Program-made: the position numbers and the translations under genes
The notes under the pieces: generated by a model
What the model saw: only the letters and a program-made list of their open reading frames with translations
What the model was told of the DNA's origin: nothing
Databases searched by the model: none
Part shown: positions 8,489 to 16,914 of the stretch, one piece after another
Layout: every line of letters starts with the position of its first letter
How positions within the stretch are numbered: the stretch's first letter is position 1
Origin: Shouchella miscanthi
GTDB taxonomy: Bacteria > Bacillota > Bacilli > Bacillales > Bacillaceae_D
Length of the DNA: 64,000 nt
Direction: 5' to 3'
Assembly: GCF_007725405.1 (NCBI RefSeq)
Contig: NZ_CP042163.1
Coordinates: 496,001-560,000, forward strand

Positions 8489-8887
8489 ATGAACGATAAC
8501 GTGATGATAAATCTTTCCATTGAAGATAAAGAAGTACCCCTATTAAGAGAAAGCGTAGGCTGGGCAAGAAGAGATCAAGATTACCCGCTTCTTTTTGAGC
8601 GCTGTACCTTTTGGGCAGGGATGAGAGGAAAGCACGGAGAACTCATTGCATTTGGTTATCTATGTGGAATGGGTTTAGAGCATGGATACATAGAAGACGT
8701 GATCGTCCACCCAGCGTATCAAGGTCTTGGTATCGGTGCTAAATTGGTGAAACGTCTGCTAGTCGAAGCAGAGACAGTTGGTATAGAAGTTGTCACAGTG
8801 ACTTTCGATACAAAACATGCATCTTTTTATCAACGATGTGGGTTTACGTGTGGAGGGGGAGGGGTTTGGCGAAAAAGAAATAGGTAA
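8489..8887 (+). CDS. GNAT-family N-acetyltransferase
   Basis: Acetyl-CoA-dependent acetyltransferase of 132 residues. Motif A is visible as VIVHPAYQGLGIGAKLVKRL and the C-terminal ASFYQRCGFTCGGGG is motif B. AGGGAGAGCGC precedes the ATG. The N-terminal part is compact and gives no clue to the acceptor substrate. A small membrane protein gene follows after 16 nt and may be cotranscribed. Confidence 0.88.
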   Translation: MNDNVMINLSIEDKEVPLLRESVGWARRDQDYPLLFERCTFWAGMRGKHGELIAFGYLCGMGLEHGYIEDVIVHPAYQGLGIGAKLVKRLLVEAETVGIEVVTVTFDTKHASFYQRCGFTCGGGGVWRKRNR

Positions 8888-8903
8888 AGCAAGGAGGAAC
8901 GAT

Positions 8904-9110
8904 ATGAATAAAAAAAGACTCATTTTCGTTCTATGGCTCGTTTTGTTTCCACTGGTCACAACGGTATGCTTGACGCTGTATCGTTTCTTTAGAGGCTTTG
9001 AAATAGGGATAGAGCAAATGACCCCTCATTTTCTGGCGTTTGTGGTGACCGGAGCAGTGGCTCGTTTCATATGGTATCAAAGTGAGACCATACATCAAAA
9101 AGGAAAATAA
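8904..9110 (+). CDS. Small membrane protein of unknown function
   Basis: A 68-residue protein with two transmembrane segments (RLIFVLWLVLFPLVTTVCLTL and FLAFVVTGAVARFIW). AAGGAGGAACG lies ahead of ATG 8904. It follows the GNAT gene by 16 nt. I do not recognise the family. Confidence 0.6.
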   Translation: MNKKRLIFVLWLVLFPLVTTVCLTLYRFFRGFEIGIEQMTPHFLAFVVTGAVARFIWYQSETIHQKGK

Positions 9111-9282
9111 AACTGTTTACGTATGGAGATGGAGGCTGAGTCGATGCTTCTTTTTTTAGGTTGCCGTGATCGTTCCTTAACAAACTTTTATAGAGACGCT
9201 CAATGTCAGCAACTCTCTTTTTTTAGAATAGTAAGCAAGTTAGAAGTAGGTAATTAAATTTGATATTTCATATAATTCATAC

Positions 9283-9311
9283 TTGACAAATAAGATTAAT
9301 CAGATTAGAGT
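9283..9311 (+). promoter_or_regulatory. Probable sigma-A promoter of the sulfur operon
   Basis: -35 TTGACA (9283-9288), 17-nt spacer, -10 TAGAGT (9306-9311). It lies about 50 nt upstream of the DUF2292 gene. The AT-rich stretch before it could hold a regulator site, but I could not match one confidently. Confidence 0.55.
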
Positions 9312-9362
9312 CTATGTAACGACGAACACATTCATTTTAAGAGAGGGTGACCGGCGATTAAA

Positions 9363-9497
9363 GTGGAGCAACAAGTAGTAGATGAGATTGTGACACAGTT
9401 AGAAAAGCTTGAATATGGTTCATTACTCATTACAGTACATAATGGCAAAGTCACACAAGTAGATTGTACAGAGAAACGTAGATTGAATAAAAATTAG
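9363..9497 (+). CDS. DUF2292 (YezD-like) small protein
   Basis: A 44-residue peptide with GTG start matching the DUF2292/YezD pattern: VVDEIVTQLEKLEYGSLLIT, then VHNGKVTQVDCTEKRR. In other Bacilli these small proteins are associated with sulfur-assimilation operons, which fits its place as first gene of the sulfonate-type operon. GAGAGGGTGA is 12 nt upstream of GTG 9363; an ATT at 9357 would be spaced slightly better, so the exact start is open. Confidence 0.7.
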   Translation: MEQQVVDEIVTQLEKLEYGSLLITVHNGKVTQVDCTEKRRLNKN

Positions 9498-9514
9498 GCT
9501 GATCGGTCAACCGA

Positions 9515-9549
9515 AAGCTCACCAGAATGATGTGGTGGGCTTATTTTAT
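9515..9549 (+). terminator. Hairpin/partial terminator after the DUF2292 gene
   Basis: AAGCTCACCA (9515-9524) pairs with TGGTGGGCTT (9533-9542) with one G-T pair, followed by ATTTTATTTC. It may attenuate transcription into the downstream ssuE-like gene or stop the short transcript. Confidence 0.55.
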
Positions 9550-9570
9550 TTCAAAAGGAGTGATGATAGG

Positions 9571-10113
9571 ATGCATGTTCTTTTTTTATCAGGAAGTCCT
9601 AACCGATTATCAAAAACGAATGCTGTACTTAAAACGGTACAACAATCGATTGAAGTACCTTATAGTACGTCTACAATTGACATACTTGACGTACCTGCCG
9701 ATGATTTAATGCAGGCAAGGTTTCAGTCTCCAGCAATTGAGAAAGTGAAAGGAGAGATAGAGAACGCAGACATTGTTGTAATTGGCAGCCCCGTTTATAA
9801 AGCGTCAGTTCCTGGCGTGCTAAAAGCATTGCTCGATCTTTTGCCTGAAGGAGCCTTAATAGGGAAAGTTGTATTACCCGTAGCAACTGGCGGAAGTATC
9901 GCTCACTATTTGTCTTTACAATATTCATTGCTTCCAGTTCTTCATATACTTGGAGCTACCTCTATTATCAAACCGATTTTCGTCTTAAGTGAGCATGTTC
10001 AGCTAGAAAATGGGGTTGCGCGCATTCAAGATACACAGTCATTAAAAAGGATAGATGAGGCTATTTCCAAGGTGAAACAATCCCTTAAACAAGCATCCTA
10101 TACAAACGTATAA
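9571..10113 (+). CDS. ssuE: NADPH-dependent FMN reductase (SsuE family)
   Basis: A 180-residue flavodoxin-fold reductase that supplies FMNH2 to the partner monooxygenase. The FMN-binding loop VLFLSGSPNRLSKTN is at the N-terminus, and the SsuE signature VIGSPVYKASVPGVLKALLD followed by LIGKVVLPVATGGSIAH is clear. ATG 9571 with AAAGGAGTGATG upstream is preferred to the longer frame at 9532. It lies between the DUF2292 peptide and an NtaA/SnaA-type oxygenase, the expected two-component partner. Confidence 0.9.
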   Translation: MHVLFLSGSPNRLSKTNAVLKTVQQSIEVPYSTSTIDILDVPADDLMQARFQSPAIEKVKGEIENADIVVIGSPVYKASVPGVLKALLDLLPEGALIGKVVLPVATGGSIAHYLSLQYSLLPVLHILGATSIIKPIFVLSEHVQLENGVARIQDTQSLKRIDEAISKVKQSLKQASYTNV

Positions 10114-10127
10114 ACAGAGTCGACCAG

Positions 10128-10172
10128 AACACTGGAGATGTGCTTAAAGCAGGTTTCATAGTGTTTTTTTTA
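10128..10172 (+). terminator. Hairpin with T-run upstream of the monooxygenase gene
   Basis: AACACT (10128-10133) pairs with AGTGTT (10160-10165), enclosing an inner TGCT/AGCA helix, followed by eight T. It could be a partial terminator or attenuator inside the operon. Confidence 0.45.
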
Positions 10173-10197
10173 ATTTAAATGAAGGAGTGGGTACGTA

Positions 10198-11541
10198 ATG
10201 GCAAATCGACATATGCATTTAGGGGCTTTTCTTATGACACCTGGTCACCATGTTGCAGCATGGAGGCACGAGGATAGTGCAAACGATGCAAAGGAGTGGC
10301 TCTCAGCAGACTATTATGTCCGTTTAGCCCAACTAGCAGAAAAAGGACTATTTGATATGGTATTCTTTGCGGATCATTATGCGGACCGGACGAAACGAGA
10401 AGAAGATGTCTCACATAGTGTGACGGCCCGATTAGATCCTATTCTTCTCTTATCTGCAATGACCCATGGAACGTCGCGTATTGGATTGTGCGCTACTGCA
10501 TCGACGAGTTTCTATGAGCCTTATTATCTAGCTCGTGCATTTGGAACCATTGATCATTTAAGTCATGGTCGAGCGGCCTGGAATGTGGTAACGAGCGGTA
10601 ATGCTTACGAAGCGCTAAATTTTAGTCGCGACGCTCATTATGACCATGCACTTCGATACGAACGTGCAACGGAAAGCTTGAAGGTGGCGAAAAAGCTTTG
10701 GGCAAGTTGGGAGGAAGACGCCATTGTTTTAGATAAGAAAGCAGGACGTTTTACAGATTCGTCAAAAGTGCGAACGATCGATCATGAAGGTCATTTCTTC
10801 TCCGTTCCTGGTCCATTGAATATACCCCGTCCCGTTCAAGGTCACCCAGTTATTGTGCAAGCTGGATCGTCTGAACCTGGGAAAGAATTAGCCGCTTCAT
10901 CGGCTGAAGTTATTTTCACCGCTTGGAAAACAAGAAAAGATGCAGAAGTATTTTATCGTGATGTGAAGCAACGATTGGTCAAGTACGGCCGGGATGCGAA
11001 TGACTTAAAAGTAATGCCGGGTGTAATGCCGATCATTGGAAAGACAGAGGAGGAAGCGAAAGAGAAAGCGGCACATTTCCGCTCATTAATACCAGAAGAA
11101 GCGGGGCTTCGCTTATTATCAGGGTTGTTAAACTTTGATTTAACAGGCTATCCACTTGATGGACCACTCCCCGATCTTCCTCCGGTTGAAACGAATAATG
11201 GGGCGAAAACACGATTCGAACTTGTGACGAAACTGGCCAAAGTAGAGAATTTGACCATTCGTCAACTGTATCAACATATTGCAGGTGCAAGAGGCCATCG
11301 TGAAATCTATGGCACGCCTGAGCAAATTGCAGATCAGCTGCAGGATTGGTTTGAAAATGGTGCTGCAGATGGCTTTAATATCATGGCACCACTATTACCA
11401 GATGGACTAGAAGAATTTATTACGGAAGTCATCCCCATTTTGCAAGAAAGAGGCTTGTTCCGTACGAACTATGAAGGAAGAACGTTGCGTGATCATTTGG
11501 GATTAAAAAAACCTAATGCTGCAGAGGTGTTACAGCGTTAA
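10198..11541 (+). CDS. FMNH2-dependent monooxygenase, NtaA/SnaA/DszA family
   Basis: A 447-residue bacterial-luciferase-like oxygenase. The opening HLGAFLMTPGHHVAAWRHED and VFFADHYADR, and the internal FGTIDHLSHGRAAWNVVTSGN, are hallmarks of the nitrilotriacetate/pristinamycin/dibenzothiophene-sulfone monooxygenase branch. It oxidises an organic substrate using FMNH2 from the SsuE-type reductase, here probably to release sulfite from an organosulfur compound. It is longer than SsuD (about 380 residues) and belongs to a different branch, so the substrate may differ from simple alkanesulfonates. A GAAGGAGTGGGTACGT site precedes the ATG. Confidence 0.9.
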   Translation: MANRHMHLGAFLMTPGHHVAAWRHEDSANDAKEWLSADYYVRLAQLAEKGLFDMVFFADHYADRTKREEDVSHSVTARLDPILLLSAMTHGTSRIGLCATASTSFYEPYYLARAFGTIDHLSHGRAAWNVVTSGNAYEALNFSRDAHYDHALRYERATESLKVAKKLWASWEEDAIVLDKKAGRFTDSSKVRTIDHEGHFFSVPGPLNIPRPVQGHPVIVQAGSSEPGKELAASSAEVIFTAWKTRKDAEVFYRDVKQRLVKYGRDANDLKVMPGVMPIIGKTEEEAKEKAAHFRSLIPEEAGLRLLSGLLNFDLTGYPLDGPLPDLPPVETNNGAKTRFELVTKLAKVENLTIRQLYQHIAGARGHREIYGTPEQIADQLQDWFENGAADGFNIMAPLLPDGLEEFITEVIPILQERGLFRTNYEGRTLRDHLGLKKPNAAEVLQR

Positions 11542-11555
11542 GGGGGTTGGTTAAG

Positions 11556-12572
11556 TTGAATTGGAAACAATCGATGATGATGTTGGGGGCCTGCGTCTTA
11601 GCTTCTTGTTCAAACCATACGAGTGCCCAAGTGGAAGAAGGAATTCCTGTTCTTCGTTACCAAGGAACAGCAAATACTGTCATGCCGTGGGAACTCGCTG
11701 ATGACCTAGGTTATATGAATGGGATCAAGTTGGAATGGATTGGTGATGGAACGAGTGGACCGGAGAGTATTCAAGCAACGATGACAGGGGATGTAGAGTT
11801 TGGTGGAGCGTTTAACGGTGCCATCCTTCAGCTACAATATGCAGGGGCTGGTGTGACATCGGTCATTCATTATTACGGGTCCGATGAAGAAACGTATGCA
11901 GGATACTATGTCTTGGAAGATAGCCCGATTAAAGAAGCGGACGATTTAATCGGTGGAAATGTTGGTGTTAATACGTTAGGTGCCCATCATGAATTTTCAA
12001 CAGTAGAGTATGCGCGACAGAATGGATTAACGAAAAGTCAGGTCGATGACATCGGTCGAATCATTATCCCTCCTGCGTCAGGTGAACAGGCGCTGCGTTC
12101 TGGGCAGTTGGAAGTAACGACGTTGAGCGGTATTATTCGAGATAAAGCATTGGAAACAGGAGGTTTGCGCCCGCTCTTCAAAGATATCGATTTATTTGGT
12201 CCATTTAATGCTGGAAGTATCGTCTTTAGAGATGATTACATAGAAGAACAGCCCGAGGCGGTCGAGGTATTTGTCAGTGGAATGGCAAGAGCCATTGAAT
12301 GGATGAAAGAGAATGAAGCAGAAGTTGTGCGGGAACGAATGCGAACTATCGTTGAAACAAGAGGTCGAAATGAACAAACGGATTTAATTGACTACTGGAA
12401 AAGCAGTGGAATCGAATCTCCTGGAGGTGCGATTCGTCAGATTGATTTTGAGCGATGGGAAGATTGGTTAGTCGAAGAGGGGCGAATGTCAAAAGGTGAA
12501 ACACAAATGGATGAGGTGTATACCAATCGGTTTAATCCATACCTGAACGAATTAGAGGAAGGAAGTGAATGA
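11556..12572 (+). CDS. ssuA: ABC transporter substrate-binding lipoprotein (SsuA/NrtA/TauA-like)
   Basis: A 338-residue extracellular solute-binding lipoprotein. The signal peptide ends in the lipobox VLASC; the domain opens with PVLRYQGTANTVMPWELADD and has the NrtA/SsuA-like GNVGVNTLGAHHEFS loop. The start is placed at TTG 11556, 9 nt after AGGGGG; a TTG at 11547 would abut that site. It delivers the organosulfur or related substrate to the adjacent permease/ATPase, and overlaps ssuB by 8 nt. Confidence 0.88.
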   Translation: MNWKQSMMMLGACVLASCSNHTSAQVEEGIPVLRYQGTANTVMPWELADDLGYMNGIKLEWIGDGTSGPESIQATMTGDVEFGGAFNGAILQLQYAGAGVTSVIHYYGSDEETYAGYYVLEDSPIKEADDLIGGNVGVNTLGAHHEFSTVEYARQNGLTKSQVDDIGRIIIPPASGEQALRSGQLEVTTLSGIIRDKALETGGLRPLFKDIDLFGPFNAGSIVFRDDYIEEQPEAVEVFVSGMARAIEWMKENEAEVVRERMRTIVETRGRNEQTDLIDYWKSSGIESPGGAIRQIDFERWEDWLVEEGRMSKGETQMDEVYTNRFNPYLNELEEGSE

Positions 12573-13365
12573 GGTGGGACACATCGCAATTAAAGTAGAT
12601 AACTTGACTCATCAATTTAAAGGAAACCGAAACGAGACCGTGACCGCCATTTCAAACTTAAGCCTGTCTGTTGAGAAAGGAGAATTCTTTGTTATAGTCG
12701 GCCCGAGCGGGTGTGGCAAATCGACCTTGCTTGATTTGCTTGCTGGGTTACAGCTACCTACTCAAGGGCGCATCGCTGTAAATGGAAAGCAGGTGTCTAA
12801 ACCGAGTTTAACTCGGGGGTTTGTGTTTCAACAATATGCCCTGTTGCCATGGAGAACAACAATTGAAAATGTAGCCATTGGCTTAGAAGAATTAGGGTTA
12901 AAGCGAAAAGAACGTCTTGCCAAGGCGGTTTCGTATATTGAACTTGTCGGGTTAAAAGGGTTTGAAGAGACGTATCCCCATCAGTTATCGGGAGGAATGA
13001 AGCAACGGGTTGCCATTGCACGAAGCTTAGCCTATGACCCCGAGGTTCTTCTCATGGATGAACCATTTGGAGCACTTGATGCCCAAACACGAGAAAGTCT
13101 CCAATTAGAGTTACTGGAGATTTGGAGGAAAACGAATAAAACGATTGTATTTATTACACACAGCATTGACGAAGCAATTGTCCTCGGTCAACGTGTCGCG
13201 GTAATGAGTCAAAGACCTGGAAGAATCTCACATATTGTGGATACACCATTATTTGAAACGAAAAAAAAGGAAGACCCCCGTTCATTACCAGCATTTGCTA
13301 TGCATAGACAAAACGTATGGAACTTGCTACATGGAGAGGAGGAGGTGTATGCATGGAACGAATAA
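12565..13365 (+). CDS. ssuB: ABC transporter ATPase (SsuB/TauB-like)
   Basis: A 266-residue importer ATPase. Walker A is GPSGCGKSTL, the Q-loop is in FVFQQYALLPWR, the signature is HQLSGGMKQRVAIARSL, Walker B is VLLMDEPFGALD and the H-loop is in ITHSID. The FGALDAQTRE segment is typical of the nitrate/sulfonate/taurine subfamily. GTG 12565 follows GAGGAAGGAA and overlaps the ssuA end. The 3' end overlaps the permease start by 13 nt. Confidence 0.93.
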   Translation: MNEVGHIAIKVDNLTHQFKGNRNETVTAISNLSLSVEKGEFFVIVGPSGCGKSTLLDLLAGLQLPTQGRIAVNGKQVSKPSLTRGFVFQQYALLPWRTTIENVAIGLEELGLKRKERLAKAVSYIELVGLKGFEETYPHQLSGGMKQRVAIARSLAYDPEVLLMDEPFGALDAQTRESLQLELLEIWRKTNKTIVFITHSIDEAIVLGQRVAVMSQRPGRISHIVDTPLFETKKKEDPRSLPAFAMHRQNVWNLLHGEEEVYAWNE

Positions 13366-14165
13366 CCCATGTGCCTGAAGCAAATCGGCAATGGTCAGCC
13401 CGGTTTAACCGTTATGCTTTCCAGAGTCTATCATTTCTTAAGTCCATAACAGCCATTGCACTTTTCTTTTTGTTATGGGAAATCGCCCCTCGAATGGGTA
13501 TGGTTGATGCTGTTTTTATGCCGCCTTTCTCTACTGTTCTGGCAAGTGGCTTCGAGTTAGCTTTAAATGGGCAGTTGTTTTCACACATTAGTGCTAGCTT
13601 TACGCGGTCGATCATTGGATTTTTAGTAGGAATGATCATTGCGATTCCTCTTGGACTAGTAATTGGGTGGTTTACGACGTTTAGTAAATGGTTAACGCCC
13701 CTTTTAGAATTGTTTCGTAATACAGCAGCGCTAGCGGTGTTACCTGTTTTCATCTTGTTGCTTGGAATAGGGGAACTCTCTAAAGTCGCTGTTGTCATCT
13801 ACGCATGTTTCTTTCCTATTCTCATTAGTACCATTAGTGCCGTTCGACATGTGGACCCCTTATATATAAAAGCAGGGAAATCGTTAGCATTAACGCCTTA
13901 CCGCTTGTTCATGAAGATAATCTTGCCAGCATCTGTACCAACGATTTTTGTCGGTCTTCGCCTGGCAGCAGCGTCATCTATTTTAGTTTTAGTTGCTGCG
14001 GAAATGATTGGAGCCAAAGCAGGGTTGGGTTATTTGATTATTAGCAGTCAACATACATTTCAGATTCCACATATGTATGTGGGCATCCTGACCATCTCTA
14101 TTATCGGTTTAGGGGTAAACGCGCTTCTTGTTTTTATTGAGAAAAAACTGTTGCATTGGAAATGA
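13353..14165 (+). CDS. ssuC: ABC transporter permease (SsuC/TauC-like)
   Basis: A 270-residue inner-membrane permease of the BPD_transp_1 type. It has about six transmembrane segments, and the EAA loop appears as AGKSLALTPYRLFMKIILPAS. The start at ATG 13353 has AGGAGG 7 nt upstream; the longer frame from 13317 lies inside ssuB. It completes the sulfonate-type importer and is the last gene before a terminator. Confidence 0.92.
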   Translation: MERITHVPEANRQWSARFNRYAFQSLSFLKSITAIALFFLLWEIAPRMGMVDAVFMPPFSTVLASGFELALNGQLFSHISASFTRSIIGFLVGMIIAIPLGLVIGWFTTFSKWLTPLLELFRNTAALAVLPVFILLLGIGELSKVAVVIYACFFPILISTISAVRHVDPLYIKAGKSLALTPYRLFMKIILPASVPTIFVGLRLAAASSILVLVAAEMIGAKAGLGYLIISSQHTFQIPHMYVGILTISIIGLGVNALLVFIEKKLLHWK

Positions 14166-14602
14166 CATCTAAGTAGTGAAAAAAGCGCTTCAGACAGTGG
14201 TTCCTTGGGTTTTCACTCGTCTGGTGCGCTATTTTGTGCTGTTTGTACTTTCACTCTCTATTACCTTTTCCTACGAGATTCGTTTATACAGCTGTCTAAC
14301 TACTCGGTGGGATGTGCAGAATCAGTCTGGTTTTTTGTCTATAAATAACGTTTCCTAGAATAGGAACAGTTGTCGCTATGTTCTTTTGCTTTAAAAGAAT
14401 TGGAAGTGCAACAAGTAAAAAGGGAAACATGGCAATACATTGGAACAAAACTAGCAAAAATCTCCTTCAACCAAAAAGCCTATATCATATAAGTTGCTCA
14501 TTTGGTATGATTTACAGAATCATTGATAGTTTCATAGAAACCTATGTTTAGCTAACCTAATATTCGGGAATGAACGATAGGTAGTTTAAAAGGAGGGGGA
14601 AA
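14166..14602 (+). other. Intergenic stretch after the sulfur operon
   Basis: Apart from the terminator near its left end I see no gene here. A 60-codon frame at 14176 consists largely of terminator hairpin and lacks a ribosome site. The right end should carry the promoter of the SH3-amidase gene, but I find no hexamer pair I trust. Confidence 0.5.
14185..14236 (+). terminator. Probable terminator of the ssu-like operon
   Basis: GCGC-tt-CAGAC (14185-14195) pairs with GTCTG-gt-GCGC (14219-14229) with a 2x2 internal loop, followed by TATTTT. It sits 20 nt after ssuC. Confidence 0.55.
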
Positions 14603-15667
14603 ATGCGTTTTTTAAAAACAGTGACAGCCCTATCGATTATTGTCTTACTCCTGTTTATGACGTATGAACAAGTGAGCGCGTCCACAAACGTTGGTGTCGT
14701 TCAAAGTGATGCGCCATTAAACGTAAGAGATCTTCCTTCTGAAGAAGGTTCCATCATTGGGAAGCTCGAACCTGGAAATAAAATTGAATATTTTCACACG
14801 TCAACAGACTGGGTTAAAATCACGTATGCTGGACAAGTAGGCTATGTGAGTAAAGCATTTATTAGTGGCACAGCGAGTACAGGGACAACGTCAACAACAG
14901 GGCATGTGGAGACGAAGACAGGTGTGATCGCCTCAACGGGTGGACTAAATGTTCGGTCTGGACCACAACAATCGGAAAGCGTTCTTGGGCAGTTGGCAAA
15001 TGGTACACAAATTGATTACATTGACTTAGGGAATGACTGGGCGCAAATAACCTATAACGGGGCAATTGGATTTATACATACTCATTACATACAATCTATG
15101 GTTATGTCACCTACAGTTACTCCTATTGTTAACGAGCCAACAGCGAAGCAAGGTTTTAAAGTCGTACTTGATGCGGGACATGGGGGCTATGATTCTGGTG
15201 CTGTTGCAAATGGTCTCTTAGAAAAGCATGTGGTGAGAGCGTATAAGGATGAACTAAAGAGAACGCTAGCAGCAGATGGCATTGATGTTATTGAAACGCG
15301 AACAGGTGATGAGTTTGTTTCCCTTTCAAGTCGAGTGAACCAAGCGAATCAAGCGCAAGCAGATTTGTTTCTAAGCATTCACGCTAATAGTTTTGCCGAT
15401 TCGAGTGTTCGTGGTTTTGAAACTCATTACTACCAATCTAGTAAAGAGGCAGTCGCCATTAATAAGGAAATTAGCCGACTGAACTCTGGTTATACAAGAG
15501 GCATCTATCAATCCAATTTCCAAGTTCTGCGTGATTCGAATGTTCCAGCTGTTTTAATTGAAGTTGGTTACTTAACAAATGCTGATGATGCCTACCGTAT
15601 GCAAACCAATCAGCATCAACAAGAAGTGAGTGAAGCCGTTCGACGTGCAGTACAGCAATTAAAGTAA
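14603..15667 (+). CDS. Secreted N-acetylmuramoyl-L-alanine amidase with two SH3b domains
   Basis: A 354-residue secreted cell-wall hydrolase. A signal peptide ends near YEQVSA; two bacterial SH3 domains follow (LNVRDLPSEEGSIIG and LNVRSGPQQSESVLG), then an Amidase_3 domain. Zinc ligands and the catalytic Glu are visible in VVLDAGHGGYDSG, LLEKHV, LSIHANSF and VLIEVGYLTN. It cleaves the amide between muramic acid and L-Ala. AAAAGGAGGGGGAAA precedes the ATG. It resembles CwlC/LytC-like autolysins with SH3 anchors rather than CwlB repeats. Confidence 0.92.
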   Translation: MRFLKTVTALSIIVLLLFMTYEQVSASTNVGVVQSDAPLNVRDLPSEEGSIIGKLEPGNKIEYFHTSTDWVKITYAGQVGYVSKAFISGTASTGTTSTTGHVETKTGVIASTGGLNVRSGPQQSESVLGQLANGTQIDYIDLGNDWAQITYNGAIGFIHTHYIQSMVMSPTVTPIVNEPTAKQGFKVVLDAGHGGYDSGAVANGLLEKHVVRAYKDELKRTLAADGIDVIETRTGDEFVSLSSRVNQANQAQADLFLSIHANSFADSSVRGFETHYYQSSKEAVAINKEISRLNSGYTRGIYQSNFQVLRDSNVPAVLIEVGYLTNADDAYRMQTNQHQQEVSEAVRRAVQQLK

Positions 15668-15677
15668 GCTAGCAATA

Positions 15678-15712
15678 AGAAGCCTTTCGTTAAGGAAGGT
15701 TTCTTTTTTTTT
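15678..15712 (+). terminator. Intrinsic terminator of the amidase gene
   Basis: AGAAGCCTT (15678-15686) pairs with AAGGTTTCT (15696-15704), one G-T pair, followed by a run of T. Confidence 0.8.
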
Positions 15713-15766
15713 GCAGGATTTGCTCTCGTTTTGTCGAAGGAAAAGAGGCATAATGAGGTGATAAGA

Positions 15767-15922
15767 GTGGAAGTGTTTCAATCTATAGGGTTGGCAGTAC
15801 TGCCAGTACTCATCATAGGTGCGTTTGCGGTTTCCGCCATTGCGATAACTGCTGTGAAGGAACAGAAGAAACAACTAGAACAGTTAGAAAGGCGACTTGA
15901 ACAACTAGAACGACAATCATAG
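15767..15922 (+). CDS. Small membrane protein with C-terminal coiled coil
   Basis: A 51-residue protein: one transmembrane segment (SIGLAVLPVLIIGAFAVSA) followed by a charged heptad-like stretch EQKKQLEQLERRLEQLER. GTG 15767 has GAGGTGA upstream. It lies 18 nt before a GNAT gene and may be cotranscribed with it. The family is not recognised; similar tiny coiled-coil anchors are common in Bacillus. Confidence 0.6.
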   Translation: MEVFQSIGLAVLPVLIIGAFAVSAIAITAVKEQKKQLEQLERRLEQLERQS

Positions 15923-15940
15923 AGAAGAGGATGTGCCATC

Positions 15941-16489
15941 ATGTTTGCACGTAAACTAACAGGACAACTGACACTGAAACTAATTGATTTTCAAGATGCT
16001 GATGCGATTTTCACATTAACGAATGAAAATCGGACGTACTTAAAAGAATGGCTCCCCTGGCTCGATCATATTAAAGAAGTAGGTGATACCGCTACGTTTA
16101 TTCGGCGTTGTTTGCAGAGTCATGCAGATAACAATGGGCTTCATACGGTTATTGTGTATGACAGTCGTGTAGTTGGAATGGCGAGTTTTAATACGTTGAA
16201 CTGGGCAAATAAAACAGCCTCCATTGGTTACTGGGTGAGTGAAAAGGTTCAGGGTAGAGGCATTGTCACAGCCGTGGCCCATGACTTAACAAACTATGCT
16301 TTCCGACAACTAAACATGAACAAAGTCGAAATTCGTGCCGCTTCCGGAAATCGAAAGAGTCAAAGAGTTCCGATGAAGCTTGGCTTTACAAATGAAGGGA
16401 CGATCAGACAAGCAGAATGGTTGTACGATCATTATGTAGATCATGTTGTATTTGGAATGTTGGCGTCTGAATGGGGAAAGACCGAGTGA
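15941..16489 (+). CDS. RimJ/RimL-type N-acetyltransferase
   Basis: A 182-residue GNAT protein of the ribosomal-protein-serine-acetyltransferase-like branch (RimL/YdaF). Evidence: the N-terminal KLTGQLTLKLIDFQDADAIF, the YLKEWLPWLDH segment and the acetyl-CoA motif YWVSEKVQGRGIVTAVAHDL. The C-terminal SQRVPMKLGFTNEGTIRQAE also fits. The precise acceptor protein is unknown. Terminated by a perfect hairpin that includes its stop codon. Confidence 0.88.
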   Translation: MFARKLTGQLTLKLIDFQDADAIFTLTNENRTYLKEWLPWLDHIKEVGDTATFIRRCLQSHADNNGLHTVIVYDSRVVGMASFNTLNWANKTASIGYWVSEKVQGRGIVTAVAHDLTNYAFRQLNMNKVEIRAASGNRKSQRVPMKLGFTNEGTIRQAEWLYDHYVDHVVFGMLASEWGKTE

Positions 16490-16508
16490 ATGAGCTCGGT
16501 CTTTATTA
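16477..16508 (+). terminator. Intrinsic terminator of the RimL-like gene
   Basis: Perfect 10-bp stem AAAGACCGAG (16477-16486) / CTCGGTCTTT (16495-16504). Confidence 0.8.
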
Positions 16509-16564
16509 AGGTTACTAGTGGGCATGTTGTACATGTCTTTTGTAAGAATGAGCCTGGAAAGTAA

Positions 16565-16819
16565 GGAACGAAACGATGTCGTTTCAAAGCCCTGGAAGAA
16601 TTAGAGACAATTGTGTTAATGGAGAAGGAAGGGACGACTCTTCACGAGTAAGATGTCATTTCCATTCGTGAGGTTTGTTACATCTCGTTTCTTGTAAGAC
16701 AGAAGACATTGGTTCCTAATGAGGGCGATACTCTTTTTGTGTTAGGTGCAAACAAGGTTAAAGCAGGGAGTAAAGCTTCTATTAGCATTGTATTGTTACC
16801 GAAGCCACAGACGCTGTAA
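16565..16819 (+). pseudogene. Possible decayed gene in a 410-nt gap
   Basis: The frame from 16565 to TAA 16817 encodes protein-like sequence (LEELETIVLMEKEGTTL, then ISIREVCYISFLVRQKT and LFVLGANKVKAGSKAS) interrupted by one in-frame stop at 16649. There is no start codon with a ribosome site. It may be a broken remnant of a TrkA-C-like or other small domain, but I cannot name the family. The rest of 16505-16914 shows no gene. Confidence 0.3.
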
Positions 16820-16914
16820 CATCCTGCTATTTTTGCTAAATGACAGTATGTCTTTGAAAACGAATGGGTATATTGAAACGATAACGTTCATTTTTCTAGT
16901 GAAGGGTGATCATC

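Noticed and set aside
8328-8567. Minus-strand frame overlapping the GNAT start
   Set aside because: Overlaps the GNAT gene start and its ribosome site, and has none of its own.
14176-14358. 60-codon plus-strand frame after the permease
   Set aside because: Starts in the terminator stem; no ribosome site; composition not protein-like.
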